DNA from: WRGA01 sp031553395
GTDB lineage: Bacteria; Bacteroidota; Bacteroidia; Bacteroidales; WRGA01
Length of the DNA stretch: 64,000 nucleotides
Assembly (NCBI GenBank): GCA_031553395.1
Contig: JAVBLR010000001.1
Location: 1 to 64,000, forward strand
Reading direction: 5' to 3'
Numbering within the stretch: the first letter of the stretch is position 1; each line of letters opens with the position of its first letter. A program made the position numbers and the translations under genes. Under the pieces are notes generated by a model. The model had not been told where the DNA came from, searched no databases, and saw only the letters and a list, made by a program, of their open reading frames with translations. Positions 1 through 7,791 of this stretch are shown in pieces.

Positions 1-285
1 TAATTTTCCGGCAAAGAAATACGCTTGTTTTGATATAGAAAAATATTTAATCATTTAATTATCAACAAATAATAACTTTTTCTGTTGATAAGTAGCTCCT
101 TTTTTTTATTTTTTCCCACAAAATCTTCCGAACACTCGTAAGTTAAGGTCTAATTTCGGGGTATATTATGTAAGAAGCATGAACATTTTTTATAACTATT
201 TGTTAATAAAAGATAAGTTAAAAAAATAACTGTATTGAAAAACAGTTGTATTTTTATTGATTAATTACCTATAATTAAATTGTTT
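1..285. other. AT-rich intergenic region at left edge
   Basis: No coding frame is visible. The only structure I see is a small inverted repeat, AACTGT at 228-233 with ACAGTT at 242-247, followed by a short T-rich stretch. It could be a weak terminator for a gene to the left of the window or part of the leader of the first gene. I found no convincing TAnnTTTG promoter element. Confidence 0.4.
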
Positions 286-1371
286 ATGCTTTTAAATATA
301 TTCAGGACAAAAATTACGTTGATTATTGTTCTTATAGTAGCTTCACTATCAACTTCGGCACAATCGGCGGCTGACAGTACGGTAAAACAAAAACAGGAAA
401 AGAAAGTAAGTTATACCGCTTTACCGAAGTTATCATTCGATCCATCGCGGGGAACAAGTTTCGGAGCAATGGGTATGGCTTTCTTTAAAATAGACAATGC
501 TCCCGATACAAAACCTTCACGAGTTGTTGTAACCGGAGGATATAGCACGAAAAAAGACTGGATGGCAATGGCTTTTTCGCAGTTATTCTTGAATAATGAC
601 AAATTGAGATTAACTATAGCCGGAGGCTATATGAACTCCAATTTTCAAACCTACGAAACTTCTCCTGTAGGCAGTGAATTTGTTATTCCTTACAACAATC
701 ATGGTTGGATGGCATTATTTACGCCCTCATTCGAAATTTATAAACATTTGTATCTTGGGCCTTCTGTTCAGCTTTATCATAGTACAATCGATTTTGATCT
801 TTCGGCCATATCTTATCCTGATAGTTTACAGTCGAGTAACCTTAATTCGGCAGGTGTAACGTTGAATTATGATTCGCGTAAAGATGTTTATAATTCATCC
901 AACGGAATTAATGCAATGCTACGCTATTACAATTACGGCAAATGGTTTGGCAATGATGTAAATTCCAATAAATTAATGATTATAGGTAATTATTATTATC
1001 CGATAAATACGAAAATGGTGCTTGCCTCTCGTGTATTTGCAAATATCGGATTGGGTAATGTACCTTTTGTTTTGCAAGGTTATGTAGGAAATACCGATTT
1101 ACGCGGTTATACAAAAGGCGAATACCGGGGCGACCAGATTTATTCGGCACAAGTAGAATATCGGTGGAATTTTTACAAAAAGTGGGGAATGGTTGGATTT
1201 ACCGGATTGGCATTAGCGGTTACATCCGGTGATGCAAGCCCTGCCTTGCCTGATGTCGGTGCCGGATTACGTTACAAAGTTATCCCTAAATACAATATCA
1301 ATTTAGGTGTTGATGCTGCTGTTGGACGTGATGATTGGGGATTATACTTTAGAATAACGGAAGCATTTTAG
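286..1371 (+). CDS. BamA/TamA-type (Omp85-like) outer-membrane barrel protein
   Basis: A 361-residue protein with a signal peptide (hydrophobic stretch about 10-22, ending STSAQ). No POTRA-like region is evident; nearly all of the mature chain is barrel-like, with alternating aromatic strands. An LRGY motif near residue 270, in the context NTDLRGYTKGEYRGDQ, matches the conserved arginine loop of the Omp85 barrel, and the chain ends in phenylalanine as outer-membrane barrels do. I start it at the ATG at 286; an in-frame TTG two codons earlier is less likely. Related short proteins are annotated as BamA/TamA family or surface antigen. Its substrate is unknown. It converges on the PAP2 gene with a 4-base gap. 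Confidence 0.75.
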   Translation: MLLNIFRTKITLIIVLIVASLSTSAQSAADSTVKQKQEKKVSYTALPKLSFDPSRGTSFGAMGMAFFKIDNAPDTKPSRVVVTGGYSTKKDWMAMAFSQLFLNNDKLRLTIAGGYMNSNFQTYETSPVGSEFVIPYNNHGWMALFTPSFEIYKHLYLGPSVQLYHSTIDFDLSAISYPDSLQSSNLNSAGVTLNYDSRKDVYNSSNGINAMLRYYNYGKWFGNDVNSNKLMIIGNYYYPINTKMVLASRVFANIGLGNVPFVLQGYVGNTDLRGYTKGEYRGDQIYSAQVEYRWNFYKKWGMVGFTGLALAVTSGDASPALPDVGAGLRYKVIPKYNINLGVDAAVGRDDWGLYFRITEAF

Positions 1372-1375
1372 AGAA

Positions 1376-1972
1376 TCAGATTGCTGGTTTTTTCTTGTTT
1401 AACATGTAATTATACAGCCTTTTATACCATTCAGCAAATAGCCAACCGGTAAAAGTACCGACTATAACTCCGGTTACAATGTCGCTTGGATAATGAACTC
1501 CTAAGTATATCCGGCTGTAGGAAACAATTACAGCATATCCGAATGCAATGGGGATCATCAGTTTGTATATATCATCTCGTAAGGTTACAGCAAACATTGC
1601 TACAGCAAAGGAGCACGCTGCATGAGCCGAATAAAAACCATATTTTCCACCGGTGTATCCTTTTACTGTATCTACAAAAGCACCAATATCAGGGTCGCGC
1701 GTTGGACGCAATCTTTCAAATCCCAATTTAAATAAATTGCATGTTTGGTCATTCAATAAAATCAGTAACGCACAGGCGATAACAAACATCCAAAAGTTTT
1801 TTGGGTATTTCTGGTAAACCATCCATGTGAAAAATACATATAAAGGTATCCATATAAAACGGTTACTAGCCCACCACATAAGCGAATCCATAAAAGAACT
1901 TCTAAATCCTTCATTCAAAAACAAGAATGGTCCGGTTTCATAGTTTTTTAATAATTCTAATATGGAATGCAT
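1376..1972 (-). CDS. PAP2-family membrane lipid phosphatase
   Basis: 198 residues with five to six hydrophobic segments. The three motifs of the PAP2/acid phosphatase superfamily are present in order: a K-x6-RP motif (KLGFERLRP, about residue 83-91), a YSAHA motif in place of the more common PSGH (about 115), and SRIYLGVHYPSD (about 152-163) with the catalytic His and Asp. Close relatives dephosphorylate undecaprenyl pyrophosphate or lipid A at the outer face of the inner membrane. Substrate cannot be decided here. It sits downstream of the capsule export genes on the same strand, so recycling the undecaprenyl carrier is a reasonable inference. A TATCTTTA element at 2009-2016 on the minus strand could be its own promoter. 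Confidence 0.85.
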   Translation of the reverse strand: MHSILELLKNYETGPFLFLNEGFRSSFMDSLMWWASNRFIWIPLYVFFTWMVYQKYPKNFWMFVIACALLILLNDQTCNLFKLGFERLRPTRDPDIGAFVDTVKGYTGGKYGFYSAHAACSFAVAMFAVTLRDDIYKLMIPIAFGYAVIVSYSRIYLGVHYPSDIVTGVIVGTFTGWLFAEWYKRLYNYMLNKKKPAI

Positions 1973-2052
1973 ATCATTCTAATCGTTTTAAGTTATTACT
2001 AATCGCTTTAAAGATACTAAAAAAATCTTTGATGTATTTATCTTCAAAAAAA

Positions 2053-2085
2053 GAAAGCTGATAAGATCTCCTTTTACCAGCTTTC
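2053..2085 (-). terminator. Probable terminator of the wzc-like gene
   Basis: GAAAGCTG at 2053-2060 pairs perfectly with CAGCTTTC at 2078-2085. Read on the minus strand the stem is followed by a run of T (complement of 2046-2052). It lies just past the stop of the tyrosine kinase gene and before the PAP2 gene. Confidence 0.7.
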
Positions 2086-2108
2086 CTTTGAATACTATTG
2101 GGTTCGAT

Positions 2109-4445
2109 TTATTTCTTCTTATCCGAATTATATCCATAATAATACTTATATCCATATTTGTATTTAGCATATCCGTATTTTTTCTTCCTTAATTCAGTGG
2201 CATTCAATACAATATACATATTGTTCAATCTATTTTCATCATATAGACTATTAATAAATTCTGATGTCTGTTTTGGTGTAACATTTTCGCGCGTAACATA
2301 TACAAACATATCAGCAATACGATTTAATAAGAAGGTATCGGAAACCAATCCTACTGGAGCAGTGTCTACAATTACAATATCGTAATCATTTTTCAAGCCA
2401 TTTATTAAATTATCTAACCGTTCTGATGCCAATAATTCATTTGGATTAGGAGGTACAGAACCCGCTTGAAGAAGGTATAAATTTTCATGAAAAGTTGTAC
2501 CTGTAATTAATGCATTATAATCTTCTTCAACACCAGATAGATAAGAAGTTGCACCCGGAAGCTTCTTTAATCCTAGATTTTGAGCAAGTTTCGGGTTTCG
2601 GATATCCAATCCTACCAATGCAACTTTTTTGTCCATCAAGGCATAACTCATTGCTAAGTTAATACTAACAAAAGTTTTTCCTTCACCGGCTAATGTTGAT
2701 GTAACTAAAATTACTTTTTTGTTCGAATTTCCAATAATAAAATTTAAACTGTTTCTCAAAGCCCGGAATAACTCAACAATAGAAGAGTTCACATTCTTTT
2801 TTACGACAACGGTTGAACTGTCTGTATTTTTAGAAATTTCACCAATAAATGGAACATGAACCAATTTTGTAAGTTCTTCCCGACTTTCAATTTTAGTTCG
2901 AAAGAAGTCTCGTATGATGATAACAATCAATGGAATAAATAATCCGGCTAAAAGAGAATACATCATTTGTGTTTGTGCATTCGGCGCAATTTGTGCGGCG
3001 AATGCAGGAGCTGTAACTATTTTTGCTTTTGGAGATATGGCAGCTTGTGATAAAGCTGTTTCCTCCCTCTTTTTCAATAAATAAATGTACAAATCTTCTT
3101 TAACCTTTTGTTGACGGGTAATTTCGCCATATTGGCGATCTAATTGCGGAACTGTATGAACTCTACTGTTATTTATTACATTTTGCTTATCTAATTTTTC
3201 TTTGGAGATTAAGGCTGTTTGTTTTACGCTAGCAATAGTAGTAATAATCCCTTGGCGCATGGATTCAATTTGTTCATTCAATTGAATCAAGGTAGGGTTA
3301 TATTCAGAAGACGACCTGGCCAAACGTTCACGATTAAGTACAATTTCATTATAACGACTAATAAGGCCGGTTATACTAACGTCTGATAAGGCCATATTAG
3401 GAATAAGCTTGTTATTGTTATCAGGATTCGTTACAAATTTTTCAACATATGTAATCAAGTTGATTTGCATTTCTAATTGCATACGTTCTTGTTCGTTCTG
3501 ACCCGAACGTTGAAAATACAAACTAGCAGCAGAACCAAGATCTGTAATTTGATTAGATTGGCGAAAATCTTCTACTTGTTTTTCTACATCTCCTAATTCT
3601 TGTGATATTTCGTTAATACGCTCTCCAATAAATGTTGATGTATTTCTGGCAACTGTATTTTTATCATTTGTAGTTTCCTCATTGTAAATGTCAATTAGCT
3701 TTACAATGAAATCCTGGCATTTCTGTGGATGTTGTCCTACCATCGAAACATTTAACAATGTTGAATTATCACTGGATTCTTCTACTGATAAAGCTCCTGC
3801 ATATGACCAAGATAAAGCTTTTGGATTATTGATAGACACAACTATATTTCTTTCCGGCATTTCTTTATTTTTGTTCATATCAATGTAAAAAACACCTCTG
3901 GGAGTTTCTAATTGAATAGGCATATCTTTAACATGGATAGAATATGTTTTTCCGGAAACATTTACCTCAAATTTATTATCCAAAGGAACAAATTCAAGGT
4001 ATGCAGAGTAAAGTGAATCCGGCGATATATTTTCCAATCGGACATATATCGGAGAATCTGTTCCATATAACTCCCTGTCCCTCATCCCAAATTTCCCCAT
4101 TATCCGATAAGATGTATATAATTCCAATGCGGTTACAACTTTGGCGCATAGGTCAGGAGAAGTTAGAATAGCAATTTCATTTACCATATTACTACGCCCC
4201 ATTCCTGCCAAATCCAACATAAACTCATCGGAACCACTCCTCGAATCTTTTATCATAACCAACTCGGTAGCTCGAAATAATGGTGTAGCTTTATAAACTT
4301 TAAAAGCACCATAGGCAAGGCATACGATAACAGACAAAACAAACCATTTCCAATGACCCAAAAACCGAAATAATAATTCTTTCAAATCTATTTCATGTTC
4401 TTTGCCTTTTGTTGTTGCTGTTACATTCTGTATATTTTCCGACAT
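2109..4445 (-). CDS. Polysaccharide co-polymerase fused to a bacterial tyrosine kinase (Wzc type)
   Basis: 778 residues. An N-terminal Wzz-type chain-length domain lies between two membrane spans (about 33-51 and 493-512), with a long coiled periplasmic region between them. The cytoplasmic domain is a BY-kinase: Walker A with GEGKT (Lys590), Walker A' (VGLDIRNP) and Walker B (IVIVDTAP). The tail is a tyrosine cluster (about 756-773; alternating K, Y and G) as in Wzc autokinases. The family controls length and export of capsule or exopolysaccharide through cycles of tail phosphorylation. It follows the OPX gene after 125 bases, forming the usual export pair, but no glycosyltransferase, Wzx or Wzy gene is nearby. 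The tyrosine tail makes the assignment firm; the polysaccharide made is unknown. Confidence 0.93.
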   Translation of the reverse strand: MSENIQNVTATTKGKEHEIDLKELLFRFLGHWKWFVLSVIVCLAYGAFKVYKATPLFRATELVMIKDSRSGSDEFMLDLAGMGRSNMVNEIAILTSPDLCAKVVTALELYTSYRIMGKFGMRDRELYGTDSPIYVRLENISPDSLYSAYLEFVPLDNKFEVNVSGKTYSIHVKDMPIQLETPRGVFYIDMNKNKEMPERNIVVSINNPKALSWSYAGALSVEESSDNSTLLNVSMVGQHPQKCQDFIVKLIDIYNEETTNDKNTVARNTSTFIGERINEISQELGDVEKQVEDFRQSNQITDLGSAASLYFQRSGQNEQERMQLEMQINLITYVEKFVTNPDNNNKLIPNMALSDVSITGLISRYNEIVLNRERLARSSSEYNPTLIQLNEQIESMRQGIITTIASVKQTALISKEKLDKQNVINNSRVHTVPQLDRQYGEITRQQKVKEDLYIYLLKKREETALSQAAISPKAKIVTAPAFAAQIAPNAQTQMMYSLLAGLFIPLIVIIIRDFFRTKIESREELTKLVHVPFIGEISKNTDSSTVVVKKNVNSSIVELFRALRNSLNFIIGNSNKKVILVTSTLAGEGKTFVSINLAMSYALMDKKVALVGLDIRNPKLAQNLGLKKLPGATSYLSGVEEDYNALITGTTFHENLYLLQAGSVPPNPNELLASERLDNLINGLKNDYDIVIVDTAPVGLVSDTFLLNRIADMFVYVTRENVTPKQTSEFINSLYDENRLNNMYIVLNATELRKKKYGYAKYKYGYKYYYGYNSDKKK

Positions 4446-4570
4446 ATAATATTTGTAAATTAAAAAAAACTTTTCTTCTTGTTAGAAATTTAGACAAGCT
4501 ATTATTTTGTAAAAGTAAGGATTCTAAAATTTATTATAACATGAATAAACTTATGAGCTGGTTTAAAACT

Positions 4571-5320
4571 TTACTTATTAACCCAAGTTAATACATAAAA
4601 GAGAATTGATGTTCCCATTGTAAAAAGACTATACACCCAGTTGATTGAAGTACTTGTAGCTACTTGAGCGCTTGGTTCTACATAAATCAAATCATTTTGT
4701 TGTAGATAAAATAATGAAGGGTATAATACCAAGTCTTTATCCTGCAGATTTATCCTGTAAAAACTTTTTTCACCATTTCCGTCTTCTCTCATTAATAAAA
4801 CATTATTTCTTTTTGCATAAATACCCAAATCTCCCGCATATGCCAGTGCATCAAAAATAGAACATTTTTCTTTATCAACAGTATATGATCCGGGCGCTCT
4901 TACTTCTCCCAAAATTGTAATTTTATAATTGATAAAACGCACCTTAACCAAAGGGTCTTCTGTAATATATTTAGGATATAATAAATTTTTTACAAGTTCC
5001 TGAATTTCATATCGTGTCATACCTTCAACTCGAATACGACCAATAACAGGAAATTCAATGTGTCCGTCACTCTCCACAATATATTCAGATCCTCCAACAT
5101 TAAATGGAGCTGCTGCTTCGGTTACACGAGCTGTACTTACTACAATCGATAATATATCTTTAGGCATAACTTTGGCTTCATATACTGTTGCCGCAGCACT
5201 AAGTTGTTGTTGGGATAATGTTTCGATATCTTTCATGTATGGAATCTTGCCGGGTGATACACAGCCTGCCAATAACAATATAAAAAATAACAATGTAATA
5301 GAACTTAAGCGTAATTTCAT
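4571..5320 (-). CDS. Polysaccharide export lipoprotein (OPX / Wza-like)
   Basis: 249 residues with a lipoprotein signal (lipobox LLAGC, Cys at about 20). It has the polysaccharide export domain (VYEAKVMPKDILSIVV onward, about 48-130) and one SLBB domain (ITILGEVRAPGSYTV, about 132-190). A hydrophobic segment near the C terminus (about 228-246) is typical of Bacteroidetes members and may replace the alpha-helical barrel of Wza. It forms the outer-membrane exit for polysaccharide handled by the kinase gene downstream. The start ATG at 5320 is clear. Upstream lie about 560 bases without a gene. Confidence 0.92.
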   Translation of the reverse strand: MKLRLSSITLLFFILLLAGCVSPGKIPYMKDIETLSQQQLSAAATVYEAKVMPKDILSIVVSTARVTEAAAPFNVGGSEYIVESDGHIEFPVIGRIRVEGMTRYEIQELVKNLLYPKYITEDPLVKVRFINYKITILGEVRAPGSYTVDKEKCSIFDALAYAGDLGIYAKRNNVLLMREDGNGEKSFYRINLQDKDLVLYPSLFYLQQNDLIYVEPSAQVATSTSINWVYSLFTMGTSILFYVLTWVNK

Positions 5321-5499
5321 AATTAGTTTGAGATTTATAATATTGTAAAATGAAGTATATTATAGTTTAAAATATCTTTTACCTTATGTTAAACATTAAA
5401 TTAGGTACAATGTGAAATAAGAAATCTAACTATATAATGGTTTTTAATAAGGTCGAGTATTAGTCGGTTTAGCAAACTCTTAACTCTGCTAAGCTTATA

Positions 5500-5525
5500 A
5501 AAACAGCTTGCAAAGAAACTGTTTT
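5500..5525. terminator. Hairpin with T-runs inside the long OPX leader
   Basis: AAAACAG at 5500-5506 pairs with CTGTTTT at 5519-5525. T-rich runs flank it in both directions (5522-5529 on plus; complement of 5497-5503 on minus). If the OPX operon starts at the element at 5704-5711, this would be a leader terminator or attenuator. It is only seven pairs, so functional status is uncertain. Confidence 0.4.
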
Positions 5526-5817
5526 TTTTAATACAAAACAATACATAAATATTGTCTATAGCATTTATACGCAATGAATATTGAAATAAAGCGATAGAGA
5601 ATAAATATTTAAATTAATACAAAAAAAGTAAATATATATTAATAATAAACGCTTTAAATAGATGATTTTTACAAACAATAAATCTGATTTTTTCTTCTTA
5701 TGTCAAATCTAAAAAAAAATTCCTAATAGTATTCTTTAAGTAATAGAATTTGTTTTGTAATATAAGTAGCTTATAATAAGTAAATTAAAATCATTTGTGT
5801 TTTGTTGATAACTTTTG

Positions 5818-5842
5818 TGGTAAAAAGTGGGGAAATGTGGGT
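5818..5842 (+). promoter_or_regulatory. MraZ box: three TGG-type direct repeats at 10-base spacing
   Basis: Three pentamers begin exactly 10 bases apart: TGGTA at 5818, TGGGG at 5828 and TGGGT at 5838, separated by five-base spacers. This is the known arrangement of the MraZ operator (TGGGN direct repeats with 5-nt spacers). It overlaps the expected -33 region of the promoter whose -7 element is TATCTTTA at 5851-5858, which fits autorepression of the division cluster. Confidence 0.8.
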
Positions 5843-5850
5843 AAAAATTA

Positions 5851-5858
5851 TATCTTTA
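5851..5858 (+). promoter_or_regulatory. Putative -7 element of the mraZ promoter
   Basis: TATCTTTA differs from the Bacteroidetes -7 consensus TAnnTTTG only at the last base. It lies 26 bases before the mraZ start and directly after the MraZ box. No clear -33 TTTG is seen; that region is occupied by the operator. Confidence 0.55.
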
Positions 5859-5884
5859 CAGCCAAATCATTGACTATAAAAATA

Positions 5885-6334
5885 ATGTTGAATTTTTTGG
5901 GAAATATTGAAGCTAAACTTGATAACAAGGGGCGTGTTGCTATTCCGGCACAATTCAGAAAGTTGCTGCAAAAGGAAGAAATCAATTCCCTTGTGTTGAG
6001 AAAAGATATTTTTCAAAACTGTTTGTCCTTATATCCGTCTAATGTGTGGAATGATAATATTACAGAATTACGTAGTCGCTTGAACAAATGGAATGAAAAG
6101 CATCAGCAATTGTTCAGGCAATTTGTGTTGGATGTTGAAAAAGTTGAAATTGATTCTTCAGGGCGAATACTCATATCCAAGCGATATTTGCAAAAGCTGG
6201 GAATTAATTCAGATATCCGGTTTCTTGGGATGGGAGATATTATTGAAATATGGCCAAAAGAATTGTTAGAGAAACCATTAATAGATCCGGATGATTTTAG
6301 CAGGGAAATTCAGCAATTAATGAGTGGAGAATAA
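5885..6334 (+). CDS. mraZ: Transcriptional regulator MraZ
   Basis: 149 residues with two SpoVT/AbrB-like swapped-hairpin domains: DNKGRVAIPAQFR (about 12-24) and DSSGRILISKRYLQ (about 92-105). The frame is open 30 codons upstream, but the ATG at 5885 gives the canonical family N terminus (MLNFLGN) and lies just behind the operator and promoter. MraZ forms ring oligomers and controls the division and cell wall cluster that it heads, by binding repeats such as those at 5818-5842. It is followed by rsmH after about 106 bases; a TATCTTTG at 6346-6353 may give rsmH a second promoter. Confidence 0.96.
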   Translation: MLNFLGNIEAKLDNKGRVAIPAQFRKLLQKEEINSLVLRKDIFQNCLSLYPSNVWNDNITELRSRLNKWNEKHQQLFRQFVLDVEKVEIDSSGRILISKRYLQKLGINSDIRFLGMGDIIEIWPKELLEKPLIDPDDFSREIQQLMSGE

Positions 6335-6440
6335 GCGTAGAATATTATCTTTGCATTATTTTTAAAAAAGTTGTTTTAAAAGATGTAAAAATCTAATAAT
6401 TAAGCAAATAACATAAATAACGAATAACTAACGACCCAAA

Positions 6441-7337
6441 ATGTACCATATACCAGCTCTATTAGAAGAATGCATGCAAGGATTAAATATTAATCCGGAT
6501 GGAGTGTATGTGGATGTTACATTTGGTGGCGGAGGTCATTCGCGCGAAATACTGAAACATTTAGGAAAGAACGGACATTTGTTTGGGTTTGACCAGGATC
6601 AGGATGCAAAACGAAATATTCCTGAAGATGAGCGGTTTACATTTGTACACAGTAACTTTCGTTATTTGTCTAATTTCCTGAGGTATTATAACATAGACAA
6701 AGTTGATGGAATATTGGCCGATTTAGGTGTTTCTTCGCATCACTTTGATGAAGCCGAACGTGGATTTTCTTTCCGGTTTGAAGGAAATCTGGATATGCGA
6801 ATGAATCAAAAAGGCGGAAAAAATGCATCTCAAATACTCAACACATATACAAAAGAGCAGTTGGCCGACATATTTTATCATTATGGAGAATTAAATAATT
6901 CCCGTAGAATTGCCGAAAGCATCATAAATCAACGAAAATTAAAGGAAATCGATTCAATATCGGATTTTGTAAATATTATTCAACCGTATTTATCCAAAAA
7001 ACAAGAAAAAAAAGAATTGGCACAGGTTTTTCAGGCCTTGCGCATGGATGTCAATAATGAAATAACAGTGCTAAAAGAGATGTTAACTCAAGCAGAGAAA
7101 GCTCTGAAGCCTAAAGGCCGATTGGTTGTTATTTCTTATCATTCATTGGAAGACCGATTGGTAAAAAACTTTATGAAAACCGGAAATTTTGAAGGTATTT
7201 TAGAAAAAGATTTTTTTGGAAATCCGATTTGCCCGTTTTCATTAGTGAATAAAAAGCAAATAATACCTTCGGAGGAGGAAATTACTCGTAATCCGAGAGT
7301 TCGCAGTGCCAAATTACGCATTGCAGAAAAACGATAA
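6441..7337 (+). CDS. rsmH: 16S rRNA m4C1402 methyltransferase RsmH (MraW)
   Basis: 298 residues, the usual length. The SAM-binding motif VDVTFGGGGHS is at about 24-34, ILADLGVSSHHFD at about 92-104 and ISYHSLEDRLVKNF near 233. It methylates N4 of C1402 in the decoding centre. Second gene of the division cluster, as usual. The leader before its ATG carries one arm of the AT-rich GTTATT/AATAAC word family seen in many gaps of this window. Confidence 0.96.
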   Translation: MYHIPALLEECMQGLNINPDGVYVDVTFGGGGHSREILKHLGKNGHLFGFDQDQDAKRNIPEDERFTFVHSNFRYLSNFLRYYNIDKVDGILADLGVSSHHFDEAERGFSFRFEGNLDMRMNQKGGKNASQILNTYTKEQLADIFYHYGELNNSRRIAESIINQRKLKEIDSISDFVNIIQPYLSKKQEKKELAQVFQALRMDVNNEITVLKEMLTQAEKALKPKGRLVVISYHSLEDRLVKNFMKTGNFEGILEKDFFGNPICPFSLVNKKQIIPSEEEITRNPRVRSAKLRIAEKR

Positions 7338-7343
7338 ATGTTC

Positions 7344-7425
7344 TTTGTTATTTGTTTTCGTATTTAAAATCACTCTATACGTCAAAAATAACTAACAACA
7401 AATAACGAATAACTAGCAACCAAAT
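7344..7425. repeat. AT-rich inverted repeat, rsmH-ftsL gap
   Basis: Words of the TTTGTTATTTG type (about 7345-7360) face the complementary words AACAAATAACGAATAAC (about 7394-7412). The longest perfect pairing is about nine bases. It is one of the dispersed low-complexity elements described in the findings. Confidence 0.5.
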
Positions 7426-7433
7426 AACCACAA

Positions 7434-7772
7434 ATGAAGAAGAAAAAGAAAAAATGGAATGCAATCATTGGTGATGTGCTGGGTGGAGATATTCTTGAAA
7501 GAGAAGTTTTTACCAAACACATTATGTTGATTGTATGGATTGTTTTTTTGATTTTCATTTACATGAGTTATGGTTATGGAGCATTGGCTCAATTAAAAGA
7601 AATCGAAACCTTACAGAAAAAATTGGTTGAAGTAAAAAACGAATCATTGGGACAATCGGTAGAATTGATTCAGAAAAGCCGTAGGTCGAACATCAATGAA
7701 ATGATAAAAAAACGTGAGTTGGATTTACATGAATCTCAGTCTCCGATTTATATAATTCCGGAAGAAAAATAA
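7434..7772 (+). CDS. FtsL-like small division membrane protein
   Basis: 112 residues: a basic cytoplasmic start (MKKKKKK), one membrane span (about 28-48) and a periplasmic helical region rich in E, K and L (about 52-100) that should form a coiled coil. Size, topology and position between rsmH and ftsI match FtsL of the FtsQLB complex, which is too diverged in Bacteroidetes to identify by sequence alone. The call rests mainly on gene order. Confidence 0.75.
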   Translation: MKKKKKKWNAIIGDVLGGDILEREVFTKHIMLIVWIVFLIFIYMSYGYGALAQLKEIETLQKKLVEVKNESLGQSVELIQKSRRSNINEMIKKRELDLHESQSPIYIIPEEK

Positions 7773-7791
7773 TCTTCCTCATTAAAGAATA

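Larger units (their letters stand above)
5321..5884. other. 564-base gene-free divergent leader (OPX operon / mraZ)
   Basis: Very AT-rich with no plausible ORF. It holds a hairpin with T-runs on both strands (5500-5525), a minus-strand TAGATTTG element (5704-5711) that could start the OPX operon with a leader of about 375 bases, and the MraZ operator plus promoter just before mraZ. The rest shows no structure I can recognise. Confidence 0.6.

Noticed and set aside
1376..1972. PAP2 phosphatase with SAH in place of SGH
   Set aside because: The substitution occurs in functional members of the family and the catalytic His and Asp are kept.
5321..5884. Possible small RNA or riboswitch in the 564-base gap
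   Set aside because: Only one short hairpin and no recognisable riboswitch core are visible; I could not support an RNA gene.
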